Source of the DNA: Klebsormidium nitens
Taxonomy: Eukaryota > Streptophyta > Klebsormidiophyceae > Klebsormidiales > Klebsormidiaceae
Direction: 5' to 3'
Length of the DNA stretch: 64,000 nt
NCBI GenBank assembly: GCA_000708835.1
Contig: DF237315.1
Span: 30,743 to 94,742 of the forward strand
The notes under the pieces were generated by a model. The model was not told the DNA's origin, did no database searches, and worked only from the letters and a program-made list of their open reading frames with translations. This document shows positions 27,797-37,059 of this stretch, piece after piece; position 1 is the stretch's first letter, and every line of letters starts with the position of its first letter. A program made the position numbers and the translations under genes.

Positions 27797-30207
27797 AGAT
27801 CGCCACCTCCCCTTGTGGCCAGTGACTCACGTCCAACGGGCAAGGCGTACTTAGAAGTGCTCAGGCAGCTCGAGCAGTCTCAGAGTCCCGTGTCCTCCGA
27901 GCACGTGACTGGTGTGGTTGCTGGAGTGATCGAGCAGAGCGTTTCGGACGCCCGCACCGCTCTGCCTGATCTGGGCCCCGACCTCCTCCAGCGCATCTTT
28001 GCAAAAGTGGGGCCGCATCCAAAGGACTTGGTTCCCCTTGGAGCCGTAAGCAAGGAGTGGCGTCAGGTTCTGAATGAAAGCACGTGGAAGGAGCTGTGCT
28101 TGGAGCATGCGGGGGGTTTGATCGAGGAGCTCGGGTATAGCAACAAGGCGGACGGGCCCCTGGGAGGATGGGCTGGGTTATACAAAGTCTTAGTGTATTG
28201 TCCAGGGTGTCACCTCCCAACATTTGAGCCTGTACTGCAAGCGGAAGCTTTGCGTGAGGACTACAACTGGACGCATGGCCGGGGCCATGTGGAAGCAGCT
28301 CCAAAGGGGTTTTGCAAGGGAAAGGAAGCGAAAGAGGCTCTGTATCTAGCAACCTCAGATGAGGTGGTCATCTCGCGCCTCTGCTCTCATAGACAGGCGG
28401 TTGAGATGTGCGATGCAGATGAGGCTTCGGCTCCTCCGATCCTGGCTTGCAGGGGCTTCGTCAAGTCCTTTGAGAGCTCAAAGCTTGCCCAAATGAGCGG
28501 GGCCGCTGCATTCTTGAGCAAGAGCATTGAGGCAGCGGGGGCGGCAAGCGGACCCGCAGAGTCTCCTCGCAAAGGAAGTGACCTGGAAGGAGCTGCGATC
28601 ACTTCTAATGTTGAAGGAATGGTAGATAAGGAGGATCTGGATGAGGAAGACTCAAATGCTTTCGACATAGATGACTCTGAAGAGTACTCCTTTGGGGACG
28701 AGGATGAAGGTAGAAGCGAAGGGGAAGCCAGCTCTGACTTGGAGGAAGCCAAGGAACTAGGGCCGCCATGTCTTTACTGCAGCAGCCCAATCTTCGCCCT
28801 GCCTCGCAAAGCCTTCGATCCTCTTTCGCATGTAGACTACGACGAGCTGCTATCAGAGTCTTTCTGTGATGCTTACGACAGGCATGAAGACGGCGATGAT
28901 TCGGAAGAGGACGAGCGCGATGACACAAAGTTTGTGCTAGCGTCGGGGTTTGTGTGCCTCAGCGGCCACATTGTTCTTGGGATGGCTGGATATCCCAAGT
29001 TGGTTGCACTTGGAGTGCCGCACTCTGGAGAAGCTCTGAAGCTTCCGCGTCCGCAAGCAATTGAGTTCCTGCTCAAGTTTTTGGTCGGGAAGCGAGGTTG
29101 GGACCACAGGGAGGGGCACCAGTTCATTCAGGGCCTTGGGCTAGATCAGCTGATCCAAATTGATGCCAGGCTCATGCAAAAGAGGAGGTCTGGCCTGTTG
29201 AGGAACGTGGAAAGTCGGACGATTACAGGACTTTCGGTTTTCTCTATAGAGGGCCGGAGTCTCCCGTGGGCATCGTTGACGTGCTAGAAGCAAAAGTGCC
29301 AGCGAGCCTCTTGGAAGTTGTGCAAGACTTTGTCCTGACGGGGAGTCCCGGCTTTGTCGAGTGCGAGCGGTCCATTTTCGACGCGTTTGAGGCTGTAGAC
29401 CGGAAAGAGGAAGAGGCGATGGCGTGTAGAAACAGAAGACAGGTGGTGGATGAGGCGTTACGCGGGGCAGGTGTAGGGTACCCCTTATGGCAGAATCTTC
29501 CCAAAGACCTGTCAAACACTCTGAAGGCTCATGTTGAAACAGGGAACCCAAGCCTTGCCGAGTGCAACAGTCTAATCCTGGAAGAGCGCGAGACGATCAA
29601 GCAAGAAGAGGAGCGGACCAGAGCTTTGGAACTCAGGATGAAAACAATCTCTGAGGCGTTGCGGCAAGCAGGCTTCGACTCCCAGTACCACCTGGTCCCA
29701 CACCAGCAGTCGCTGAGGGCGTACATAGACGTGAGTCTCACTGCTTTTGTCAATTCACTCAACAAATGATTGTATATACCGAAGAGAGACCCGTGCTATT
29801 ACCTCTGCTGATTGCAGCTTGCTTAGTTTGCATTCGCCTCCAAGCTGTTCTGCACGAATCTGAGCATCAAGAGCAGCTGCTGCATGTCTTCTCCAAATCT
29901 TGTGGTGCCTTGGTTGAGGCAAGGAGTTGGATGGTTTCAATTTGCTGTTTTCATTCATGCCCTAATGATACGCAATTGATGGTTGACTTTGACGTGCACT
30001 CCTTTTCAGGACCCGGGTTCGATTACTGTGGAGGAGGTCGTTGCGCAGCAAAGAGACGTGCGAGTGCAAAGCGGCAACTGTATTGGGGTCACAGACGGCA
30101 GACTTTGTGGAAACAAGGCGGCTCTTGCCTGCTCTAACAAACGTTGCGGGAACTGCTGCCGCAAACTTGTAGAACCCTGCCGTACGGCAAAGCATAGGAA
30201 GTCCTAG
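27740..30207 (+). CDS. EID1/EDL-like F-box protein with histone H3 tail mimic, copy C (one apparent frameshift)
   Basis: A putative SCF substrate receptor. Exons are 27740-29730 and 30010-30207. The protein opens MARTKQTARKCSGGGSRFR; residues after Met equal H3 positions 1-9. An F-box follows at about residues 75-121 (LPDLGPDLLQRIFAKVGPHP...WKELC). Then come GGWAGLYKVLVYCPG, ACRGFVKSFESSKL, an acidic stretch rich in D, E and S, a CLYCSSPIF knuckle, GFVCLSGHIVLGMAG, two ~60-residue modules with LAEC-type motifs, and a last exon with the Cys cluster CSNKRCGNCCRK...PCRTAKHRKS. Near 29178 the frame shifts: relative to copies D and E one base is missing in CATGCAAAAGAGG. The downstream frame (from about 29179) remains open for 184 codons to the donor. 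This is either a sequencing indel or a recent mutation. It is divergent from the ABM gene. Confidence 0.8.
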
Positions 30208-31049
30208 GATAGACTCGATTGAAACCCAATAGGAGGTTCTACTCTGCCAGTCTTTCTCGAAGAGAGTCTTGCTTGGTTGCACTTCATCGACCGACTTACT
30301 AGAGCAAGTCAAGTGTGCGGGTGCTTTAAAGTTGTGATGGCAAATCTTGGGCCCATCGTGATTGGCTTGATGTACCGTATATTCGGTCGTCAGTGTATAC
30401 GCTTTAGACAACTTATGATGCGCCCACCTACCATACAAGGCCGAGGATATAACTTAAGCTCATGGCCTGTCGACGACCTCTGCATGCCTCATCAGTAGCT
30501 GCTTTCAGTACGTGAGCTTACGGGCTCAAGTGCATTGCAAATGCACATGACCGTCTTAACACGCATATGTATATATTCTAGATGCCACGATGTGCATTGC
30601 ATATAACTGCCACTTACATAGAGCTAAGCTACAATTATGCTCGACCGTCATAACATATGTGCAACTTTTGAATTATGCACTGAATGCATTGATTGATGCA
30701 TATTTACCCACCGCGCTAGACTCGATCACATCCATGCGTATCTCGCGTATGATCTGAGCTTCACCTCACGATGACCTTGCATGCTCCGATGTTAGACATA
30801 ATAGCATGCAATGCGGTGCATGTCGAGCCTTACATACAAGCACGTAGCCGAGCATGTGCACATGCCCGGCAGCGCCCCTGCCGCTTCCACGATTGTGTCC
30901 AAAATAAAGCCAACATAACCACCATTGCAGATAAACTGTGGCCATGAATTAAACCTCAACATTGAGATTGGATGACCGGCGAACTGAAATAATTGGAACG
31001 TCAACTAAAGATATTACTAAATAGCACAAGCATTTCATCGTATGTGGGA
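30208..31049. other. Intergenic, downstream flank of unit 1
   Basis: No gene. The sequence is AT-rich, with many ATGCAT and TATATA-type words. It corresponds in position to 39481-40295 and 47275-48085, the spacers between the EID1-like and TVP38 parts of units 2 and 3. Confidence 0.5.
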
Positions 31050-31570
31050 CGCGTCCATTAATTGCAAGCCACTCAACACACTAGAGCCCCAGATTCGCTT
31101 GCAACATATAAGATCAAGCTGACCATCTCCCCTTCCTTCTACAATGCGTTGCTCGATTTGGAAGCGGCTGTGACGAATATGAGCTGGAGCAGGTGTGGCC
31201 CACCGCCTGCCCCGCACAGCGCGGCTACGTGTCACCCAAAGGATATCAAAGTTGGGCCTTCATTCCAAAGGTGCTGGTACCCTTAGCCTTCTTCATCCTC
31301 TGGTTCGAATTAAAGGGACTGGGAGGCTCGTCAATAGTACCCATGTACAAGCAATCCAGCGACGTTCGTCGGCGCCTCCGCTACAGGGTTGCCGTCGAGC
31401 TCTTCGACTTGAGCTTTCAGCTTCAGCCAGATTGCGCCTTCCGCGGATAGCCCCCCCGGATCATGAGAGCGGCTATCGCAACGACGATCACCACCACATC
31501 TTAGGTGATCTCAACCCAAGTGAACTGTGCTTCGTTCGGTAGTTGGCTGCTATGTTACGCCGCTGCATAA
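31050..31570 (-). pseudogene. TVP38/TMEM64 relic 1, last exon
   Basis: The minus strand aligns with the last exon of the complete TVP38 gene (48482-48086): the acceptor TTATGCAG, then GCGG...ACATAGCAG..., ...GGGTNGAGAT.AC..., and the region before it. Frame-breaking changes and in-frame stops (for example GCGGCGTAACATAG and CACCTAAGAT) make it non-coding. It belongs to the first tandem unit. Confidence 0.7.
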
Positions 31571-32678
31571 CGAAAAACATTTATGGGGTCAGAAGCAATT
31601 AAAAGACTTCACACATGGGATTTGTTTGCCTCGTCCTTTACTTGGGTGTTGCACGAAAAAGTCTGAACACAGACTGCGGCAGCGGTGCGGATCCACGAAT
31701 TGTTCCGAAAATGAATAACCATCACAGTGGCCGCAACAGCTCGAGAGCAACGCACAAAGGCAATTGTCCGGTGACAACCTCCATTTCGATGCTACAGCGA
31801 TTCGAAGTTGGCATCCTTCTGAAGCCTGATAACAACAATTCAGTCGACGGAATTTGAGTGCAAGGAATCAGCGTTTGAGGACACTTCAAATAATCTATTG
31901 CAGCAAACAACTGCGCGTTTCGGTCAGGACTACGGCAAGGGAAACTCGAGCAAGTGCATTGTCAAGAGTCGTGAAAACAGGGATGAGCTTATTCTGACCG
32001 GAGGATCTTTCGAGGAAACGGTTCTCAATCGGACGTATTGTAACAGGCTATGCTGGCCAGGGTCCAATCGATGCGCGCTGATTATGATCTCTCTCCCTCG
32101 TCTAGAAAATGCATCCGTCAAGCACTTTCAAGCGACTGATCAGGTGATGGGGTGCCTAAGGTAAGAAGCATGCAAGATTTCCTTCCCGTACCTGACCTTT
32201 CATCACTTTTGTCCGGACGGCCTCGCCCGAAACTTTGAAGCCCATATAGAATAATCGAATGAAGCTTGCGAAAAGACGCTGATTCAGCATCGAACTGCGA
32301 GCTTTCGTGCCTTCAAAAAGCTAAACCATTGGCAAACAAAAGCGAACCCCTGTCCCGCTTATCTTGAAGCGGTCGTATCTCGGGTCCACCATTGAGAACT
32401 CTCACGAAGCCCACGATACCTCTTCACACCCCCCCTACGACACGAACAAACCTTCTCCAAAACCCCTCTTACGTTTCAGTAACCCCGTAGAAAGTCTCTC
32501 AGCCTGTAAATCAAGATTCCGCAGTGATATTCAGCCCTCGCAGACGTCAACTCCATCCTGAAGAACGCCCCTCAAACCCATCCAAAGCCCCCTCGATAAC
32601 CCTACAATACCCTGTCAGAACCCTTTCGGACACGTCATGAACCTGCCTAGCCAGTGGGAAACGCGACTTTTTTCCCAC
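31571..32678. other. No gene recognised
   Basis: This lies between the TVP38 relic 1 last exon and the isolated dihydropyrimidinase-like exon. I see no conserved exon. TVP38 exons 3 and 4 of unit 1 should have been in or beyond this stretch but could not be recognised. Confidence 0.4.
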
Positions 32679-32828
32679 CTGTAAATTCCAGCCCTCGTAG
32701 ACATTCGTGTCCATCCGCGGGTGGTGCGTGCGTGCGCTGATCACGTGCTCCGCCCGGGAATCCAGGACGATGACGTCAGCACGGGAGCCGGGCGCCAAGA
32801 CGCCTTTCCGGGGTAACAAAATGAAGGC
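32679..32828 (-). pseudogene. Isolated dihydropyrimidinase-like exon
   Basis: A 150-base open segment with AG before and GT after it encodes LLPRKGVLAPGSRADVIVLD and then ISARTHHPRMDTNVYEGW. This matches the C-terminal part of dihydropyrimidinase/hydantoinase (PRKGxIAxGSDADIVIxD, ISAKTHHxxxDxNxYEG). That enzyme opens dihydrouracil rings in pyrimidine breakdown. No other exon of the enzyme, and none of its metal-binding histidine motifs, were found nearby. I therefore treat it as a displaced gene fragment, although a gene with distant exons is not excluded. Confidence 0.7.
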
Positions 32829-33564
32829 CTGCGCGCTGCGCGACGGGTGAGACGCAGAGCTGTCAGTACCTGTGTCGCTTCGTCTTTTGTATCCTCTTCT
32901 CGTGCTTCGGTCTTAACTATTTTCTTGTTGGCCAAATGAAGTTGAGAAGCAACCTACCGCTGACTGCCGAGGAGCTGCAAAGAGAACAGGTGCCAATGCA
33001 GGATGCTAGTCGCTGCTGACTTGGGTGGCACCTCACACCGACTCATTCTGAGTTCCGCAAACCCATTCGACTTTGTGATTGGAGCTGCGTCCTGAATGCG
33101 ATTTAAGGGCGGGAGTCACAACTCTGTATCTTGCGATTATTTTTCGCTTTAAGGTCGATTACTAGGGGAATGACCAGTGACAGGCGTCAGGCGGTCTTAG
33201 TGCCGCTTCACTCATCGTCGTTTTGGAAAGCTCCAGCTTGGACAAAAGTGAGTTACGTGGACGTTCTCGTGTCTCATTCCAAGACGTGTGCCTAGATTGC
33301 CCCCAAAGTGGGGTTGCTACGAGAATCATGGTCACGTTCTTTCGAGTAAGCAACTCTTGAAGCGCCATGCTTTATTGTGTCGACGTTCCTTTCCGCCCTG
33401 CCACAGACGGATGCCTAATGACCGCCAAGACGGCTGTGAACAAACACCAAACTAGCAGTGCGGGCGGATTTCTAAACGGTGCCATGTGGACCCTACATGT
33501 CAGACGGACTCAAGACTGACAAGTCAGACAGAATAGGACCTGCAAGTCAGAGGATCAAAATTAC
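32829..33564. other. No gene recognised
   Basis: Non-coding sequence between the two isolated exons on the minus strand. Several short direct repeats of CAAGTCAGA / TGTCAGACG type occur at 33495-33555. Confidence 0.4.
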
Positions 33565-33667
33565 AGCGGAATAGTCACAATCGAAGCCCGCATACTCGTT
33601 GAAAGGGTTCCCTAGGTCGAAGCCCCGGTTGTTGTACATGCCGTACTCGAAGTCGATCAGAGCTTGC
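33565..33667 (-). pseudogene. Isolated choline/ethanolamine-kinase-like exon
   Basis: A 103-base segment, AG before and GT after, encodes QALIDFEYGMYNNRGFDLGN and then PFNEYAGFDCDYSA. It matches the choline/ethanolamine kinase motif around the metal-binding Asp (IDFEYxxYNxRGFDIGNHFNEYAGF). The His after GN is replaced by Pro. The other kinase exons, such as the one with the catalytic HNDL-type loop, are not seen nearby, so this is probably a captured or displaced fragment. Confidence 0.65.
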
Positions 33668-34049
33668 CTGGAACCACAGATTACACGTGCGTCAGAAAGG
33701 GTGACCGTTCCGTTGAGGTTATAAGGCGGTTCTGGACCCTAACCCCTTCCGTTCTCAGTACATCTGGTCCTTTCAATCTCTTTTCTCCTTAAATCGACCC
33801 GCCAACACCCTCATAAGCCTGATTCAATACTGAGAGCCGGGCCATTTGATCGTAGGCACTAGAAGAAGCGGGGCATATAAAAGGATGGAGCGGATAAAGG
33901 TTGCCCTGTCAAACACTAACGCCATCAAAAAACTTAAAAGCAAGCGGCGTGTCTGCTAGGTGGCTCTTCGGCCGTTCACGCAACCTGACAGAGCAGGAAT
34001 CACCAATCGGAATGCAGAAAGTGGACGGAGTGCAAACTCAGACGCTGGA
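33668..34049. other. No gene recognised
   Basis: Non-coding sequence between the choline-kinase-like exon and the tandem repeat array that starts near 34050. Confidence 0.4.
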
Positions 34050-34350
34050 TGAGACTTTCCCGCTGACCTGTCCTAGTGCCGTACGAGTGACCCGTTCAAT
34101 GAAAAGCTTCTCGTCAACTGCCGCCCAAAACAGCACCAATCTTCAACACATACCAGGGGAACTTAAAGAAGATCGCCCGCTGACCTGTTTTAGTTTTCGC
34201 CTGAAAAGTTGCCCGACAGCAGGTCCTCTCGTAAGATGAACTTCTCAGCAGCAGAACTTACCGACTTTCCAGGGACACTTTGGAGGGAAAGAGATTGCTC
34301 CGCTGACCTGTTTTTGCTGTCGCACATAAAGTTGTGCGGACAGCAGGTCG
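34050..34350. repeat. Degenerate ~120-base tandem repeat, three units
   Basis: The string CGCTGACCTGT recurs at 34061, 34178 and 34301 (spacing 117 and 123), each time after a CAGGGGAACTT/CAGGGACACTT-like or ACTTTC string. In the third unit the sequence folds back: CTGTCGCAC ... GTGCGGACAG, flanked by GACCTG and CAGGTC. Units are diverged. Confidence 0.6.
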
Positions 34351-34619
34351 TTGTGGCTGAAGACCACCGGCAAGGCGAGCTCGCCGCAGGTCGCTGAAGA
34401 ATCACTGAAGCAAGGGGGATCGGAGACGAGCGTTAGAAATGAAGAGAATCACTGAAGCAATGGCGAGAGGCTTAAAGACGATTGTCTAGGCGTTCTTGCA
34501 ATGCCTCATTCCAAATCGAAGGGGCGGCGCGAGATAGGGGTCCCTAAATCTGCGAAGCGAAATGATCGAGGCATCAGAGTCCGGCAGATGGTAGGTTCGA
34601 AGTTGAGGCATGTGTTCGC

Positions 34620-34935
34620 GTCTATAGCACACATCCGTCCAACGCATAAGTACAGCGGATTGGAAAGAGCAGGTCAAAATCCGTAACTTTGTCGCACATA
34701 CCCGTCAGGCGCGGAAGCACAGAACGGAAGGTCGATGCTTTTTGAGTGCGTAGCACACTTCCGTCGGAATGGTGATCACAGCATTTTAAAAAAAACAGAA
34801 GGTCAATAGTGTGTAACTATGTAGCACATTTCCGTTGGAATCCTAAGTACAGCGGATTTGAAACCAGAAGATCGATCTTCGTCACCTAGTAGCACACTTC
34901 AGTCGGATTCGTGAGCCCAGCAAATTTGAGCAGCA
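34620..34935. repeat. Degenerate ~60-71-base tandem repeat, five units
   Basis: A motif close to TAGCACACTTCCGTCGGAA recurs at about 34624, 34691, 34750, 34821 and 34889, with inner words TACAGCGGATTTG and CAGAAGGTCGAT also repeated. Spacing is 60-71 bases. The repeat is non-coding; its origin is unknown. Confidence 0.65.
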
Positions 34936-35159
34936 GGACAATTGACCGCCTCTTTGCCCGCGCCTATTTGTTGCTTGCCTATCCTTTCCCTCTTCCTTCC
35001 GTTCCAGATTTGCTCGTCAACCAAAAAATCAGGGATTATGCATCTCCGCACGAGGGATGCTAAGCTCGTCAAAAAATCATGCTTCGGGAGGGCTGCCAAC
35101 TTGGCAAGTCAAAGAGGAGGACACAAAAGGAGAGAGCGCAGAGTATGACTCGCTCTTAC

Positions 35160-35276
35160 CTTTAACTCTTTGATCTGTCCCTTCAATTTTGCAACGCCTG
35201 CGGCTTTGAAAGACGCAAAGCCTGCGGCTTCGAAAGAGGCCTGGTTCCTGGGGTCGTCAAACCGAGACGGTCGCAG
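35160..35276 (-). pseudogene. Isolated exon-like open segment, unknown origin
   Basis: A 117-base in-frame segment is bordered by TTTTCAG and GTAAGAG on the minus strand. It encodes LRPSRFDDPRNQASF and then a duplicated 11-residue block (ASFEAAGF / ASFKAAGV) ending KGQIKELK. The borders and open frame look like a real exon. I do not recognise the family. It could belong with the choline-kinase-like or dihydropyrimidinase-like fragments, or to a coiled-coil protein. Confidence 0.4.
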
Positions 35277-35984
35277 CTGAAAACAGGTAGACAGCAGACT
35301 AGATCAGCAAATGGGTCCAGGTTTGATTGGAGTCATTGCAACTAGTGCTTTGTTCTAATATTCTGACCAGGATTCGAAGAACCGTAAGGACAATTCGCAA
35401 GTTTGGAAAAGACGAAACAGTTCCTGTTATTACGCCCTCGCTACGGTTCTTACTGAGAGCTGCGCGAGTTTCTCAGCTACAGAAGAGAGCATCTATTTCA
35501 CCTTACGGTTTCAAATGTACACAAAGCCTTTCAACAACTTTCTTTCTGCAACTTCTGCGCCCCGTTGCACTGAAACCAGCGGACCAGATTCTGTTTGCTT
35601 CCTAAGTTCTCCTTGAATCATCAAAATGCAGAAAAGAAGCATAAGGGAGATGGGCGCAGCTGACTGGCCCCACTCTCCTTATCTACAAGGCTAGACAGGT
35701 CAGACTCAACGCATTTGACAATCCAAGAACGTCTGAAATGATGCTAAGGTCGTACCCCTGTGCCTCTCCGCACTACTTGCGCCCCCCAGCTTGCCACAAA
35801 ACAAGTATCCATTTCCTCACCCATGTGCTTTTAGAAACTGTAGCTTTCAAAAACAAAGGTCTGAGCTTTTGAAGCGCCCAACTCATCATGAAACCACTCA
35901 ACAATATCCCATGTCAAATATTCGAGACCTGTAACTCTTGATTGAAGCAAGATTGCCTTACAGGGGCAAAAAGAAGCGACTTGC

Positions 35985-36069
35985 CGGGTCAACCCCAATG
36001 GATCCCGGCCATGAGACCACGATGCGAAGCCCTGCCACTACCCGCAGCAGCTCGGCAATCTGCATCAAC
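35985..36069 (-). pseudogene. TVP38/TMEM64 relic 1, exon 2
   Basis: An 85-base segment on the minus strand encodes LMQIAELLRVVAGLRIVVSW and then PGSIGVDP, the first membrane-helix exon of the TVP38 gene. The donor is GC rather than GT (GACCCG followed by GCAAGT), as also in relic 2. Its 85-base length shows that exon 2 of the complete copy (84 bases) lacks one base. The segment is separated from the relic's last exon by about 4.4 kb of unrelated sequence. Confidence 0.7.
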
Positions 36070-36429
36070 CTGAAAGCAGCGGCAAAAGGTCTGATAAGTG
36101 CTTCTGAGAAGTAATGCTGGCCGCTGATGCTATAAGCTGCCTCGATATTCAAAAGCCCAATGTTTACTAACTGATGCTTCATGACAGTGCCCCAATCCTG
36201 GTCAATTTGTTCCGCACTGATGTTAAGTACGCGGCCCTGCTGCTCATACAATTTACACTGGGGTATACACGATTGCCAAAAGGATCTGACTTATGCATCA
36301 TTCGCTTCATTGCTGATCCTTGAAAAGACTCCACTAATCACGCTGACACCTGAGAGCTGGGGCAGTAGACGGGCTAAACTGGGAACGACAGGCAGATTGG
36401 TCGCTCCATTTCAACTTTCTGCAACAGCG

Positions 36430-36725
36430 ATAACTTTTGACCTTGTAACCGGAGCAGCCAACAAAGTTTGTGCAGCTGGCGGCCCTATTTTATATATATG
36501 GAAAGTACAGCAAAGGTTGCACCACCCACCATCGGCCGGGAGTGCTTCAAAGTGCCATGGCATAACGCTCGCCCCTTTTCCTCCTTGCCCTCCTCTCCTG
36601 GCAATGTCATTGTGAGAACTAAAGCCCGCTTCTCGTCCTTTCTCTCTGCCGTCCCAAGCTCCAAGCCCTGTCCTAACCTGTTTTGATTCTATCCTTTGCG
36701 CTTGTAGCCAGCATTGTTGTTGAAG
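36430..36725 (-). pseudogene. ABM gene exon 1 relic, unit 2 junction
   Basis: This aligns with the 3' half of exon 1 of the ABM gene and the start of its intron 1: the donor region CCACCCACCATCGGCCGG, the stretch CTTTTCCTCCTTGCCCTCC, and the later TAACCTG...TTGCGCTTGTAGCCAGCATTGTT. The transit-peptide part is lost and the frame is broken. It marks the junction between tandem unit 1 and unit 2. Confidence 0.75.
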
Positions 36726-37059
36726 GGACTGCGAAAAATTGCACCATGCGCTGGCAGCATTCCGGACGGCTTCAACACTTTTGGACGATGTCCTAAGCAT
36801 GTGACTCGCAGTGTCATTGTGAGCGTGAGTCCTCCAAGACGTGGACTTTGTGCAGCACTGCGGTCACTGCACTTTTGAAAGTTTCGTCCGCAGCTAAGGT
36901 AAAGAGATTCGCTAGGCAGGAGAGATGCACACATCTATCGATGCACAGAGCAGAAAAGACGCAAAATGGGTTGAGCAATGCAGCCCTCTTGAGCGCACGA
37001 GGGGTCCTCGCAATGCTGCAGCCTTTCAAAGGAGATTAGGTAGATTGACAGAGGCCGTG

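Noticed and set aside
34620-34935. CRISPR-like array
   Set aside because: Repeats are diverged throughout with no constant repeat and variable spacer pattern, and the genome is eukaryotic.
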